Source: Mauremys mutica
Taxonomy: Eukaryota > Chordata > Testudines > Geoemydidae
Length of the DNA: 64,000 nt
Assembly: GCF_020497125.1 (NCBI RefSeq)
Contig: NC_059075.1
Coordinates: 31,904,003-31,968,002 of the forward strand
Direction: 5' to 3'
The position numbers and the translations under genes are program-made. Of this stretch, positions 1 through 12,235 are shown one piece after another. Numbering within the stretch: the first letter of the stretch is position 1; each line of letters opens with the position of its first letter. Below the pieces are notes generated by a model that was not told where the DNA came from, ran no database searches, and saw only the letters and a program-made list of their open reading frames with translations.

Positions 1-2390
1 TCTAAATTAGGATGTTGGTTCCATTAATTAAAAGGTACCCTCTAGATATGAATTCATTCTCATAGCTCAAGATTTTATATCTGAGGTTTGGGCCCATCTT
101 TTAAAAGGAGGCTGTCCGATACTTCCAATAAGTGTCTCAATTCTGATTTGTTTGTAATATCTTCCTAAAAGCCTTAAAATACAATTTTTCCCTATTGATT
201 TTTGCTTTTCTTTTTGAAAAACCTCATTTACTTCTAATGTTTTAAATAAAGGCAAAAACAGGCTGTTTAACAACACATTTTTGTTATCTATTAATGTGTT
301 AGTTTCTATGTAATGGAACAGTAGATTTGCACACACAATCTTTAGATATTTACGAGCTTGAAGACTTTCCCCAACAGATTCAACAGTAGCTATTTAATAT
401 GTCACATTTTGGTCCCAAAACTTTAGTAACATTCCTGTAAGGTGCAGTATAGGAAATAGTGTCAAAAGTCATTTGCAACTAAAGATTCCACAAATAGTGG
501 GTGATTTCACTTAAGCTGCAGAATATGTTTTTACTACTAATCACTAAAGTTTTATTTCTTGCAGAGGAAAAATTTGAACACTAATCTTTTGTTTACAAAT
601 CTAGAGCAACAATTTTAAGCTATTATTTCCTTATTCTTCCTATAATACATAGCAGAATCTTCAATTGGCCTGGGCTGCTGGAAAATATTTTGCTTGAATA
701 AGTGAGTCTCGGATATATATGAGTCTTGTAGGATGTCTGAAAGAAGAATGTTAATGTACAAATACTGTCCTTACTCAGGTAAAGTTCTCATTTATTGAAT
801 CAAGAATCATACTCAAATATTGGATTAAGGGATTTGCATGATTATCCTCTGACGTCAAATATTAAGTCCAATCCTGCAGTTTTTGGCAAAAATTTTGAAA
901 CGTGGGAGCTTGAAATTAATAGTTGCAGGATATGCTTAAGATCTCTGAAAGTCCGGCTATGTGTGTATTTGCCTAAATATAAATGTAGATGCCTAACTTT
1001 AGTCCCATATCTGAAAGTTTCCTTTTATGTGCACGTATGTTCTCCATTGACGTAAAAACTTAGCTCCATTAAAAGTGATGGGAGTGAGGTGTACACATCG
1101 ATCAGGGAATGTGTGTGGAATATATGGAATTAGACAAAATGAAAATAATCTCAAAGAATATTAATATTATAATGTTTAGTACTTCTATGAAGAAATTCAG
1201 AAATGCTATAGTAAAATACTACTAAAAGAAATACTCACCTGCCAAAGATTAAATAAAAATACTTGGAGAGGAAGGATTATTGTATATTTATGCATAATTC
1301 ATTTAATAAATTTACTTTTTAAAATCTTTACCTTGTTCATGGCTGCTTATACTAAATATGTATGTTATATATACCAGTTTATAATAAAATAGCATTTTAA
1401 AAAAAGTTCCATTTGTGTATTTTTAATACAGGTGTCTCATTTTACTTTAGGATAGAATAGCTTCAATTCTGATAATCAAGAGTCAGTTCTGATCTGTAAT
1501 AGTTTCTGCAAAATTGCATGATTCTGTACTTGAAAATCTTGCAATGTTAATGCCTCAAAATAACGTTCTTACTAAATGGAAATACATATTTCCTAAATTG
1601 CCATGTTATTTCATCCTGGCAATGATAAATGTAAACAAAGCAGAATATTAATATTTTGTTACTTTGATATTATTAGCATTTTCCATGCTATATTATGTGT
1701 TATATTTTTTGGAGTGGGCGATGACACTTATTTAGTGTAGAAAAAACTACTCTAAGCCCTAACATCTGTCTAGTCCTTGCAAATTTGCTTTTACCCGATT
1801 GTACAGCTAGTGTACAACTAAGTCTTGATCCTGTATTCCTTGTGCATCTAAAACTTACTCAGAGTTTGGGCATGCAAGTAATGCAGGATTATTCCCTAGT
1901 TTGACTAACATACAAGAAGCTCAAATGACTTGCCCAAGATCTTGCATATAAACTGATCCAACTCCAATGGAAGCCGAAGGGAGTCTTTCCATTACCTGCA
2001 ATGGGAGCTGGATTGGGTCAGTAAGTCAGGCAATGTTTGTGCTAGAACTATATAACTTAGTACCCCACGGCTATTAGTTTTTTTGCTCTGGACAGTAAGG
2101 TAGGCCATGACTGTTATAATGAATAAACTATTTATGACTGGGCAATGTTTGCTGTTTTAAATTATTATTACTACATGATTTAATTATCTAATACTTTTGC
2201 TGATTAAAAAGGTTTAATTTGTAATATTAGCAAACTATTACTGTAGCTATACTAGTCATTGTAACAGACAATTCTGAATCTATAGTATTTCTTATAATAT
2301 TATTTAAAATTGACTTACTATAACAATAAGATTACAATTTTAGATCTGCTCCTGTGAAGACTACTTTCTCAGGGACTGGGCCAAGACTGT
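1..2390. other. AT-rich intergenic DNA, nothing recognised
   Basis: Base composition is uniformly AT-rich and open frames are short and scattered. I see no splice-bounded coding exon, tRNA or clear transposon end. Short open frames near 67-336 and 795-1055 have no recognisable protein motif and are best read as chance. Confidence 0.5.
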
Positions 2391-2391
2391 G

Positions 2392-2690
2392 AGTATGTCT
2401 ACACTACCCGCCAGATTGGCGGGTAGTGATCGATCTATTGGGGATCAATTTATCATGTCTACACTACACACGATAAATCAATCCCTGAATGCTCTCCCAT
2501 TGACTGCTGAACTCCAGCTCAGCAAGAGGCGGAAGCAAAGTCGACGGGGGAGCGGCCGTTTATCCTGCGCCACGAGGACGCGAAGTAAGTAATTCTAAGT
2601 CGATCTAAGATACGTTGACTTCAGCTATGCTATTCTCGTAGCTGAAGTTGCGTATCTTAGATCAATTCTCCCCCAGTGTAGCCCAGGCCT
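2392..2690 (+). mobile_element. Hairpin-rich non-autonomous DNA transposon (MITE)
   Basis: The ends are inverted: the left reads TGTCTACACT and the right reads AGTGTAGCCC, which resembles the GGCTACACT terminus of the Harbinger element at 32810. Inside are three hairpins: GCCAGATTGGC-centred at about 2408-2428, a GATAAAT/ATTTATC pair around 2440-2490, and a long one at 2602-2663 with arms of about 25 bp (GATCTAAGATACG with CGTATCTTAGATC). There is no coding capacity. Family assignment to Harbinger-like MITEs is inferred from the ends. Confidence 0.7.
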
Positions 2691-2800
2691 GTGGAATGGA
2701 CTCCCACAGGAACTAAGGACCATCAGAAACCTCAGCACCTTCCGCTCTAAGTGCAAGGCTCCTTTCTTTGATGTTGCCTTCTCTAACATAAGCATCTAGC
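2688..2800 (+). repeat. Old LINE 3'-end fragment (L2/CR1-like)
   Basis: Conceptual translation reads WNGLPQELRTIRNLSTF and continues with RSKC, the pattern at the C-terminal end of L2/CR1 reverse transcriptase ORFs. It directly abuts the MITE at 2392-2690, which may have inserted into it. Too short and diverged for a firm family name. Confidence 0.5.
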
Positions 2801-5399
2801 AAAACATAGTATATATTATTTTTAAAAATCCAAACCAAAACATTCCACTGCACACACTACTTCCCCTGGGGAGACGGTGAGGGAACAAATATGTGACAGA
2901 TGTTAGTCATGTTGCTTAATTCACTACTGAAAGGCACTCAGATACTATGACAATGTGCATGGCATAAGAACCTATATAGAATAGAACTTTAACCATATGA
3001 GTTGTCCTACTGAAGTCAATGGAATTATTTACATACTCAAAGATAACCATGTGCATTAATGTTTGTGGGATTGGGGCCATGCATTCAAATTAACTCCTGT
3101 ATTCACTAATGTAAATTCACTAATATCAATTAAGTTGCACTTTTGCACACTAGGTTTGAATTTGTTGAAGAGAAAACCATTCAGCATCCTTTAAAGTCAA
3201 CTGGAGTTGCATGGACATATCTGATAGTATAGCTGGGATCACTACATTCTTAATATTGAATACAGCTCAGAGTTTCAAAGCTAAGAGATCTAGGCACCCA
3301 ATTCCCATTAAAGTTAAGGAAAAGATTTAAAAAAAAATTAAACCTAACACACTCATATCTCTGATTATTTCCCCGTATACCCACACTGTTGCATAGGAAA
3401 AAAGTATGTGCAATTATAGATCTTCACAAGGAAATAACAGCACAAAGTTTTGTAAATAGAAACTGATGAAGATTGTTATTATGCAGTATTTAGTCCCATA
3501 AGACATTCTAAAGTGAGTGCACATGTGTAAAACTGATTAAAAAAATACAGTTTCAAGCAGTTGACTAATTTAAATTATTGTATGTTTGTGTGTATTGCTG
3601 TGTAAATTGACCTCACTGAGGACTAACTACTTAGAAAATTTCATCTTGTAAATCTCAGGCATTTTTGATTTACTGTTTATGCTAATAGCACTGAAAGGCC
3701 CTAATCCAAAGATATGCATGTGGCAGTTACGGAAATATTCACATACACACAGCTAAGTACATGTATACGTTTTCACGGCTAAGTACACGTATACGTTTTC
3801 ACAGGTTTAGGGTTACAGTCTTTTTGAACAGAAATATTTTTTACTCTTCTACAGTTAAATTGGGTGAACAGATTTTGCTCTAACTTGAGAAAAAAAACAA
3901 ACCCTCACTTTATGTCTGGGATCATGTATCGAAAATTCCCAGAAGCACGGAAAACAAGGGCTTATAATGCAAGAGTCAGCCTTCACAACCATCAAAAACC
4001 AATTAATGCTACAAACATGTGAATCTGCTATTGAATCATATTTCTTTAAATGCTGATTTACATTTTTCTTCTTGGTGGTGAGACTGGATACCAAATAGTA
4101 TTAATTATAATTTAGAAACCAAACAGAGGAAGGCAGAATTTGTATCTTGTTATTAACTATATATCTCACATTTCCATAAGGTAACACTGTTAAACACACT
4201 TGGTATTTCAGAGGGCAGGCTACTTTACTGTTAGCTTAAATTCATTCAGATCAGATTCCCTGAGAACCATTATAAGTAATAAACCTGTCAAAGAAAATTA
4301 AGTGTTTTACCACAGACTATTTAAAAATATTTTACATAAAAAGATGCATAAGACAGCATTCACTCCAACTATTGAAAATTTTAGTTTTTAACTTTTGTAG
4401 CTATGAACCACACAAAATTATAGTATATGGATACCATATAAACAACCAAAAAAAGATTGTCAAATTACATTTTGAGGATAGTTTTGTGTCATCTCCTCTC
4501 TCAAGAACACATCAGAAACTTTAGTGAGCCCGCAAACTTGTTTACTTTGTACTTTCAAATTTCTGTGCTGTAACCAATTTATAAAAGCTGAACCATTGTA
4601 GCTGTTAGCAAGACATTTTAAACAGTTTGTAATTTAAAATAACCTAGTACATAATGACAAATAAATAATTTCAGAATTTAAAGTTCCAAAAACAAGTTGC
4701 AGAGCAAGAGTAATTAGTTAGTTCTACTCTATTTCTTATTCATTTCTGTTTCCATTAATCAACACTGAAATAAGAAAAAAACTTCAAAGTTAACTGAGAG
4801 AGTATTTTTTTTTAACTGTGGAAATCCTTAAAAGTTTTTTGTTAGCATTTTTTTGCAACCCATTTCTCACACAAGTGATCCTTATTCATCTGAGTATTCC
4901 CATCTGGCCAAATTGGGAGATATAGATCCAGCTGAATTTAATGATAAGTTCTGCTGAAAAAATAGATGCTATAGCTCTCACTGACTTTAGTGGGGATAAT
5001 GGCAGGTGTAAGTAATAGTACATGAATGAAAGGCCCCAATATCATACAAACATAAATGAAAAAGCCTTTTCATATTGTGCTTGTTTGTGATGCTTTGATA
5101 GCAATTCAGAACTCAATTAATAGGCATGACATGGAGGTGAACAACACAGGCATCAGAAATCCACAGATATTGATCCCAGTGGCCAGACCTGTTGCTCTCC
5201 TCAACTTGTGTTCCAATTCTATAGTAACTCTGAGTTCTATTCTTTTCTGAAAAGTAGAGAGGAAGAGCTAACATAGACGCTAAGAAACATAAGAGAAAAG
5301 GGCTAACAAACATAGAAGCTAAGAAACATAAGAGAACATCTAACAACATGGCATATACATTTCAGTGAATACCAATTTTAAATTAGAAGTGTAATCTCT
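2801..5399. other. AT-rich unassigned DNA
   Basis: No coding exon or full transposon is recognised. The only distinct structure is the short tandem duplication at 3752-3802, listed separately. Confidence 0.45.
3752..3802. repeat. Two-copy tandem duplication of about 26 bp
   Basis: The unit GCTAAGTACATGTATACG plus TTTTCAC is repeated immediately as GGCTAAGTACACGTATACG plus TTTTCAC. The copies differ by one substitution and one inserted G. Each contains a GTATAC palindrome. Confidence 0.85.
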
Positions 5400-5400
5400 A

Positions 5401-5494
5401 GGGCAGCAAATCCTCAGCTAGTGTGAATTGTCACAGCTTCCTTCATTGAAATCAATAGAGCTATGACAATTCACACCAGCTGAGGATCTGTCCC
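5401..5494. repeat. Near-palindromic hairpin repeat
   Basis: Arms of about 36 bases (5401-5438 and 5459-5494) are inverted copies. The left contains CTCAGCTAGTGTGAATTGTC and the right GACAATTCACACCAGCTGAG, around a loop near TCATTGAAATCAATAGA. This is the form of an ancient amniote hairpin repeat. No coding potential. Confidence 0.75.
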
Positions 5495-5682
5495 TCTATC
5501 TCTAACAAATAAGGTGTTTCTATCACAATTTGCACAAAACCACATCAATAGTTCTTGGGATAAGAAACCATGAGGCAAATGCTCCAATCTGCCATACTGT
5601 TGTACAGGCCTGAGATGAACTACATTATATGTGTGTGTGTTCTAAATTAGTGATGCTGGAAGTTAAATTCTTTGATCTAAAC

Positions 5683-6392
5683 TAGTGGTTTCAAAAAAAT
5701 TTTCCTAGCAACCCAGTTGAAGAAAATTGTTGATGCCTGTGACCCAACTGAGCTGGGGATGAAGAGTTTGGGTGTGGCAGGGGGTGGGGTGGGGTGGGGC
5801 CAGGAATGAAGGGTTTAGGATGTGGAGGGGGCTCTGGGCAGGGGGTTGGGGTGTGGGAGGGGTCAGGGTGGAGCCAGAGATGAGGGGTTTGGGATACAGG
5901 AGGGGGCTCTGGGCAGGGGGTTGGGGTGTGGGAGGGGTCAGGGTGGAGCCAGAGATGAGGGGTTTGGGATACAGGAGGAGGCTCAGGGCAGGGGATTGGG
6001 GTACAGGATTGGAGCACAGGCTTACCTCAAGCAGTTCCCAATCAGCAGCACAGCAGGGGTGCTAAGGCTTCCTGCCCCAGAAGCAGCCAGCAGCAGGTCC
6101 AGCTCTCATTGGCTGAAAACCAGCCAATGGGAGTGTGGAGCTGGTGCTTGGGGCAGGGGCAGTGGGCTGAACTCCATGGTCCCCCCTCCCCCACACCTAG
6201 GAACCGGACCTGCTGCTTCCAGGGCGCAGCACGGTGTCAGAACAGGTAGCGACTAGCCTGCCTTAGCCTGGCAGCATCGCCAGCAGGACTTTTAACGGCC
6301 CGGTCGGTAGTGCTGACCAGAGCCGCCGTAACCCAGTGCCTTACATTCTGCGACCCAGTACTCGGTCGCGAGCAGCAGTTTGAAAACCACTG
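5683..6392. mobile_element. Non-autonomous hAT transposon with GC-rich minisatellite
   Basis: The ends TAGTGGTTTCAAA and TTTGAAAACCACTG are inverted repeats. The flanking 8-mers ATCTAAAC (5675-5682) and TTCTAGAC (6393-6400) match at 6 of 8 bases, consistent with an aged hAT target duplication. The left interior holds two tandem copies of a G-rich unit of about 76 bp (about 5807-5960). Open frames here are artefacts of that repeat. Confidence 0.75.
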
Positions 6393-6400
6393 TTCTAGAC

Positions 6401-7892
6401 AACTGACCTACTGTACCTCACTTATTCTGTTGTACTAAGTGCATGAAGAAAGTTATGTAATCATACCACTTCTCTGGGCAGCCATTTTATGGTATCTGAC
6501 CCCACAAAAAGTTACAAGCAAGCAGGAAAGTCTCCAGGGCTGCACACTGACCAAACCCTAAATTTTCTAACAACCTGCCACAGAAACATCTAACTCTATT
6601 ATCAGATTGGGAAACTGTCAAAAAATACCCAGATCTCCCTCAGTTTCACCAGCCTGTCTCTCCCCTGCCTATCTGAGATGGCAGCATCTAGCAATCATAG
6701 CACTTTAATCTTCTGAGACTTGAGGCTCTTTAATAGAAAGGACTAAACTGGATATGACAGAAACCTCTGAAGCCTCCTAAAATCTAGTTTTAAACTCCCT
6801 ATTTAAATAGTTCCTTTGTCCACCTCAGAATCCAGTAGCTGGTTTTCTAATTGCTTGGAACCAAAAGTACCCGTCCTTGAGAACTGTAGTTTGTACACTG
6901 TCTAGTCTCCTATAATAATTGTGACCCTCAGGACGTTCAGTCCTTCCCATACTTGAGGACCTCAGATCACTTCTGCAGCTCCGGAGGTTGCATACAGAAA
7001 GAGAAACTCCTGTCCTGTCTGGGAACAGCAAAAACAGAGCTAGCCCAGTTTGGCTGATTTTCCCAAATTCTTTGTGTGGATGTTGCTGTCAATAGCTATT
7101 GTATCTCCATCTAAATTTCTATCCTGATATCCTTATTCTGAGACTGACAAAGTCTCAGCCTCTGTGGACTGAGGAAATGCCTAAAATTAAACTATGATCC
7201 AGGCATCTCACACACTGGCAAACAGTGTGACCATTCCCTCCACAAGGCTATTTTCTTGTTATTTCTATTGTGGCAGAAGTGGGAAATATGCTTAGGAGGC
7301 ACTTATTTTCAGTAAATTTACTGCTAATTTCTGGACTTGAGGTTAGCAGTGATGGTATTGCAGGGTGCAAGCATAACACAAAGGTGCATTGCATCAAGAC
7401 TGGGATTTGTATGCATTAGAGATAAATCTGATTAGTTTAGTTTGGTTAGTCTTCCGGTTTAGTCTTGTGTTTGCCTGTACTGAGATAAATGTTCCAGTTA
7501 GGGAGAGTCAGGTCACACTCTTTTCTTCACTGCTCTGGGCCTATCCTTGCGTCAGAACTCAGTACTTAGATTATTTCACTTTGGCATCCACTCTGCTTTT
7601 GCTCTCTTGCCTTCCCTGTAAACTATTTTAGGTGCAGTTAGGGCACCAATCTCCTTAATGGAAACACAAGTTAACAAAAATTCAACACTGAATGAGCAAA
7701 AAGGTAAAGGACTTGAAATGCTCTTTTGTTTTTATCATGGGGTTGTTAGGCCTTTTAAACATGGATACTGTCCCTCTCCTCTTTTTCTTCAGTTTGTCTC
7801 TTCTTGTGCTTTCTCATCTTCAGATACATAGTAATGCAGATACACAGACTTTAGCTAAAAGTGAGGTTTTGCACTACGCTCTCTAAAGCGTT
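6401..7892. other. Unassigned intergenic DNA
   Basis: Mixed composition with several short open frames but no protein motif, RNA gene or transposon terminus that I can support. Confidence 0.4.
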
Positions 7893-8010
7893 CATTATGA
7901 TAACCTAGTCTGACCTCCTGCATAACACAGGCTGTAGAACTTTATCATGGGAGTCTCACATCAATCCCATAATTTCTGCTGGAGCTAAAAAATATCTTTT
8001 AGAAATACAA
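7893..8010 (-). repeat. CR1 LINE 3'-region fragment
   Basis: The stretch TAGTCTGACCTCCTGCATAA followed by CACAGGCTGTAGAACTT and, further on, ATATCTTTTAGAAATACA is the reverse complement of the CR1 3' untranslated region. The better preserved copy at 62355-62520 has the same landmarks. Confidence 0.7.
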
Positions 8011-8690
8011 CCAAACTGGGCATGACTTAGGCTCAGGCTGATCCTTCTCTTAAATTGCTCAAGAAGCTAAGACCCAGCACTGACTGAATGCCTTATTACC
8101 TAGTAGTATTATATATACTTCCCACCATCCCCAAAGGATGCACAGTTAACATTAGAAATGCACTGGACAACCAACAGCCCCAAATTTTGTTACAAACAAA
8201 TGGAATTGTATGACTGGGCAGTACTAGAGATGGAACTTCTCTAACATCCTTTTAAACTCTGCTTGGATCAAGATTTTCAGGGGCAAATTTCAGACTCTTT
8301 TGTCTCCACAGTGGGGCACCCATTCCTTTATAGCTGAGCTCAAGCATTTTCCCTTCTTACCCAAAATTGCATTTAAGCCTGCCAAAGCTTCTGTATGAGA
8401 TTAAAAGGGAAGCATCTTTTGCAAGGAAACAGAAACTCGGTGTCTAATCAGCAAATAAAGAGGCTTGAAACTGTTGGAAGTGGATTTACATGGGGGTGTG
8501 GGTAGGGGGGGTGCCTTGACATCAGAAAAAGGTTTCTGTTTTTGCAAGGGGGTTTCTTTATGGCTGTTGTTGGAGTGGCAGAAAAGAGCTGTATACAGAG
8601 ACGCTGCCCCCAAGCACTGAAACATGCTCGCTCGATGCGGGCTGATCATTGCCTGGAGCTTTTTTAAATGCAGCCAACTCCACAGCTCCC
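8011..8690. other. Unassigned DNA flanking a CpG-rich patch
   Basis: No feature recognised. A G-rich run (GTGGGTAGGGGGGG, near 8500) is present. Confidence 0.4.
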
Positions 8691-9310
8691 ACAGAGCCGA
8701 GGGGAGGGAAGCAAATGCACGCTCAGGTGCAATGGTTTGAAAGCCAGACCTGACAACGAGCCTGGCACCAGGAAGAAGCGATCCGCTCGCACGTGAATTA
8801 ATTGAAAGCAGGGATTATATCCTCCGGCGGAGGGTTACCACTCTCTCGCGCTCTGCCACAACGCATAACGTAACTGAAAGCTGCTGATGCGTCTGAGGGG
8901 AGCATTTTGTCTAGGACTCTCCGATTGGCCGAAGGGACCCTGCAATGGTTTGTCGGGAAGAGCTGAGCCTCTTGATTGGTTGCGTTGCACCTGCAATGCG
9001 TCAAGTAATGATGCTCGAAAGTGAGTGTGCTGGGGCTTGGCTTTCCTGTGAATGGCTACCGCGGAGCGGCGGGGCTGTGGCGCCCTTCGCACGCGGGAGC
9101 CGGCTGCAGAGCGGCGCGCGCGGGGAGCCAGGCTCGGTGCGCGCTTTTGTAGGCAGGATGCGCGTGCAGATCCAGCAAGCAGCAGCAGCAGTAGTAGCCT
9201 GCGTTGGAGCACTGCCGCTGCTGCCTCCTGGTCTGATATTTGCAGCGGTGGTAGGCACTGGGCTCAAGTGTGGCCGGAGGGAGCTTTTCTCCTTCCAGAC
9301 CTAGTCCTCT
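8690..9310. promoter_or_regulatory. CpG-rich promoter-like island, gene unknown
   Basis: CpG dinucleotides are frequent from about 8780 to 9250 in an otherwise CpG-poor neighbourhood, with no transposon ends around them. Inverted CCAAT boxes occur near 8921 (GATTGG) and 8973 (GATTGGTTG). A TATA-like TTATAT lies near 8814, and a strong + strand donor-like site (AAA|GTGAGT) is at 9020/9021. Several short frames cross the region without recognisable domains. It could start a non-coding transcript on either strand. In human, CALM1 lies divergently from NRDE2, but I see no calmodulin exon here and do not assign it. Confidence 0.55.
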
Positions 9311-12040
9311 TCCCCCCCCCCCCTTTAAAAAACAAAAAACTCAGCTTCTGAATTAGAAAGCAGTCAAAAGACAGGAACAGCCTCTCGTCTAACCGCGCCC
9401 TTGCCTAAACTCCAAGAGCTGTACATGGGGGCGTTAAAATCTCTCTTACTCCCCTGCTGCTGTGGGTCCAACAAGCATTTGCTGAAGTGGTTTTCAGACC
9501 GTGGCAATGGGAATGGGAAGTTAGGGGAGGCTCTGTACACTGAAGTCAAAAGATGTACAGTCTTGTGACTATCCTATTGAAACACTCTGCAAAAATCTTC
9601 ATCGCAGGGAGAAGCTTTTGCAAAATTAGATCCAAATTGAAACTGCAAACAAATGAGAACTTGCTATATGGCCATTTAAGACACCCAACAGTATCTAAAA
9701 ATCTCAAACTTGTTGGCTTTGGCTAGAAAGCATAGCTGTATATTGCGTAATAAGCTATAAAATAAGGCTGACAACCTGTGACAGTTTGAGGTTAAAAAAT
9801 GTTTAATAAAGAAAGATGAGCTACTTTTTATAATCATAGTCTAATAAAAATGTCTATTTGAAACACACATGCTGCAAAATATTCTTTATTATTAGAGGAA
9901 GATGCTTTAAAAGCTGCCTTAAAATTGATCCAAAATGATGGGAGTTTCTTCAAATAAGCAACAATTTGTTGGCATGTCTGCAAAAGCTAGCTACAGGAAA
10001 GACTCTAAACATGGGAGTAATTTACAGAGGCTTATTTTACTGAAAGACTTAAGTAATTTTTGTTGTTTGAGGCTCTTTTATTGCCCTTTCTGAATCCTGT
10101 TGTTGAAAGGTGAGTCAGCAACAAGTCTGTGAACAACAAGGTAGGAAGTTATATTTTAAATGAGGCTTCACCACTAATACATTATTAAAAGCATGTTTGC
10201 ATATGAAAAATCCTACTGCGTCAATTGGAACATTGAATAGGAACATGGGTCCTGACCGCCCAGTTCCTTGACTTTGTGGGAGTTTTGCCTAAGTACAGAA
10301 TGCAAGGCTCATTGTGTTCTACTGTAAGCATTTTAAGGTTAAATAATTTTGGAATTTTTGTATTCCTTTTGCTCACTATGAAATAAGAGTGTATTTTTAT
10401 TTTTAAATTGTCATGGTTGCCTTTTCACAGCTTTGCTGGTATGAACACTTTTGACTGTATTTTTTTCCCCAGAAGAATTGTCTCTAATATTTTGCAAGAA
10501 TCTAAGCACATTGTAGCTGCCAGCCAAGTGGAACAAATAGAATGAAACCTTTATTGGAAAATGATATGCCTGTGTAATTATAATTATAACATTTATGGGT
10601 GAAGCAAGGTTTGGTAAAATAAAACATAAAAGCAAGATTATGAGCTCATTCCTTTTCTCACTTGGCCTTTTGGAATATGACAGCATCGCTTGGCAATATC
10701 ACATCTGAAAAACTTGGGTCTAAAACGAAGGAATCTAAGGGTATAAAATAATAGGGAAACTTGTTTCTAAGTGATGTCTTTCTTCAAGAACAATTGTGTA
10801 CTAGTAATGATTTGTGTAGTAGAAATTATTCATTTTAATAAAAATGTAATTATGCTGAATTCAATACAATGACCAAAGTATATGAGTGTCAGACTGAATC
10901 TGAAAAGGTATTTATAAAATAACATTTTATTGAGGAAATAAGCATGTACATTTTAGGGGTTAAAATTAATTATTTTTTGCTGCAGTCTCTTGAATACATC
11001 TGTATACATTTTACATAACAAATAGGAATAAAAAAAATGTGTTTTGAAAGGAAAACGCTAATGCTCTGAAGATGGAAAAAAATGATGGCTGTTTTGTAAT
11101 AATATATGTAAAGCAAGAGTTAGTTTACTTGGTTATTGAAGATGAGTAAGTACAAATAATTGTAAATTATTCCTTTATTAAAAATAGGTCACTGATTTAG
11201 TTAAAATAATCCCTAACTGAGTTATATAATTAACACTGGTGGTTTTATCAAATAATAATATACTCTGTAATTCTGCTCCAAAAGCATTAGTAACCATAGA
11301 AAACACCATGGATAGTAATTTTTAATGGACTCTTATTTGCATGTTTCTATATTTCCAAATGTGTCATCATAAAAATATTCTGATTTGAAGGAAAGTTTTT
11401 CCTAAGTAAGGTGATATTATTAGCCACTGCATATAACATGTAGCATCTGTTTTAAAGCAACCAATGTATATTCACTGTAATGGTTATCTCACTGAAAACT
11501 AATATATACAGGTCTGCCATCTTCTGGACTATGAAAGGTACTACCAAAACACAGGGTACAGCATTATTTTATTAGGATCAGGAGAATACTTTGTTAAATA
11601 GCTGTTACCCTTTCAGATGTGTTCTTTCCACTGGAAGATGCTCCAGCATTTTGACCAGTTATTTGTATCTGCTTTTTCATAGTGATTGTACATATCTATA
11701 TATAATAACTATGGTATTTTTGCAACCCCCCCCCCCCGCCCACACACACAAACTCACTACATTAGAACATTATTAAAGTTGAAGACAAGCACTCAAAAGT
11801 TAGGAAATGCTAGAATTAAGAGTGCCCGTGCAACCTTAATTTGGTCCTCTTGTGCATGTGTGTTATGAGAGAGTTTTTAATTACATGCTCACAGACAGTT
11901 TTTTTCCCACAAGATCCCTGTCTCATTCATTGTACAGGATGGACAGTACCCATGTAATGAGCAGTTATTCCATGTTTTGTTTTCTCCTTATTGTTCAATG
12001 TGTGGGCCCATGCCTTATTTACTGCACTCTATTCAAACCC
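9311..12040. other. AT-rich unassigned DNA
   Basis: A long AT-rich stretch with a poly-C tract near 11727-11737 followed by a CA-rich tract. No exon or transposon is recognised. Parts could be conserved non-coding DNA next to the CpG-rich patch, but this cannot be judged from one sequence. Confidence 0.4.
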
Positions 12041-12079
12041 TGTTCTGAAGACAGAATTATTAATTTTCTCATGGGCTTT

Positions 12080-12235
12080 TCTATGGTGCTCATCTTCAGT
12101 AGACAGAGTGCTTTACAAACATTAATTAATTTATCTTCATGACACCCCTGTGAGGTGAGTGGGGGGTATTATTCCCATTTTACAGATAGGGAACCAAGTT
12201 ACAGATAGATGAAGGTAAAAAGTTTCCACTAATTT
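12080..12235 (+). repeat. MIR/CORE-type SINE fragment
   Basis: Landmarks in order are GTGCTTTACAAACATTAATT, CACCCCTGTGAGGTGAGT and ATTCCCATTTTACAGATAGG, the usual motif run of the MIR 3' half and its L2-like tail. It is diverged and partial. Confidence 0.6.

Noticed and set aside
1..336. 89-codon minus-strand open frame as a gene
   Set aside because: No recognisable motif, low-complexity K/L/I-rich composition, and AT-rich DNA gives such frames by chance.
8690..9310. CpG-rich patch as the CALM1 promoter
   Set aside because: CALM1 lies divergently from NRDE2 in human, but no calmodulin exon is visible on the minus strand to the left. The link would rest on synteny alone.
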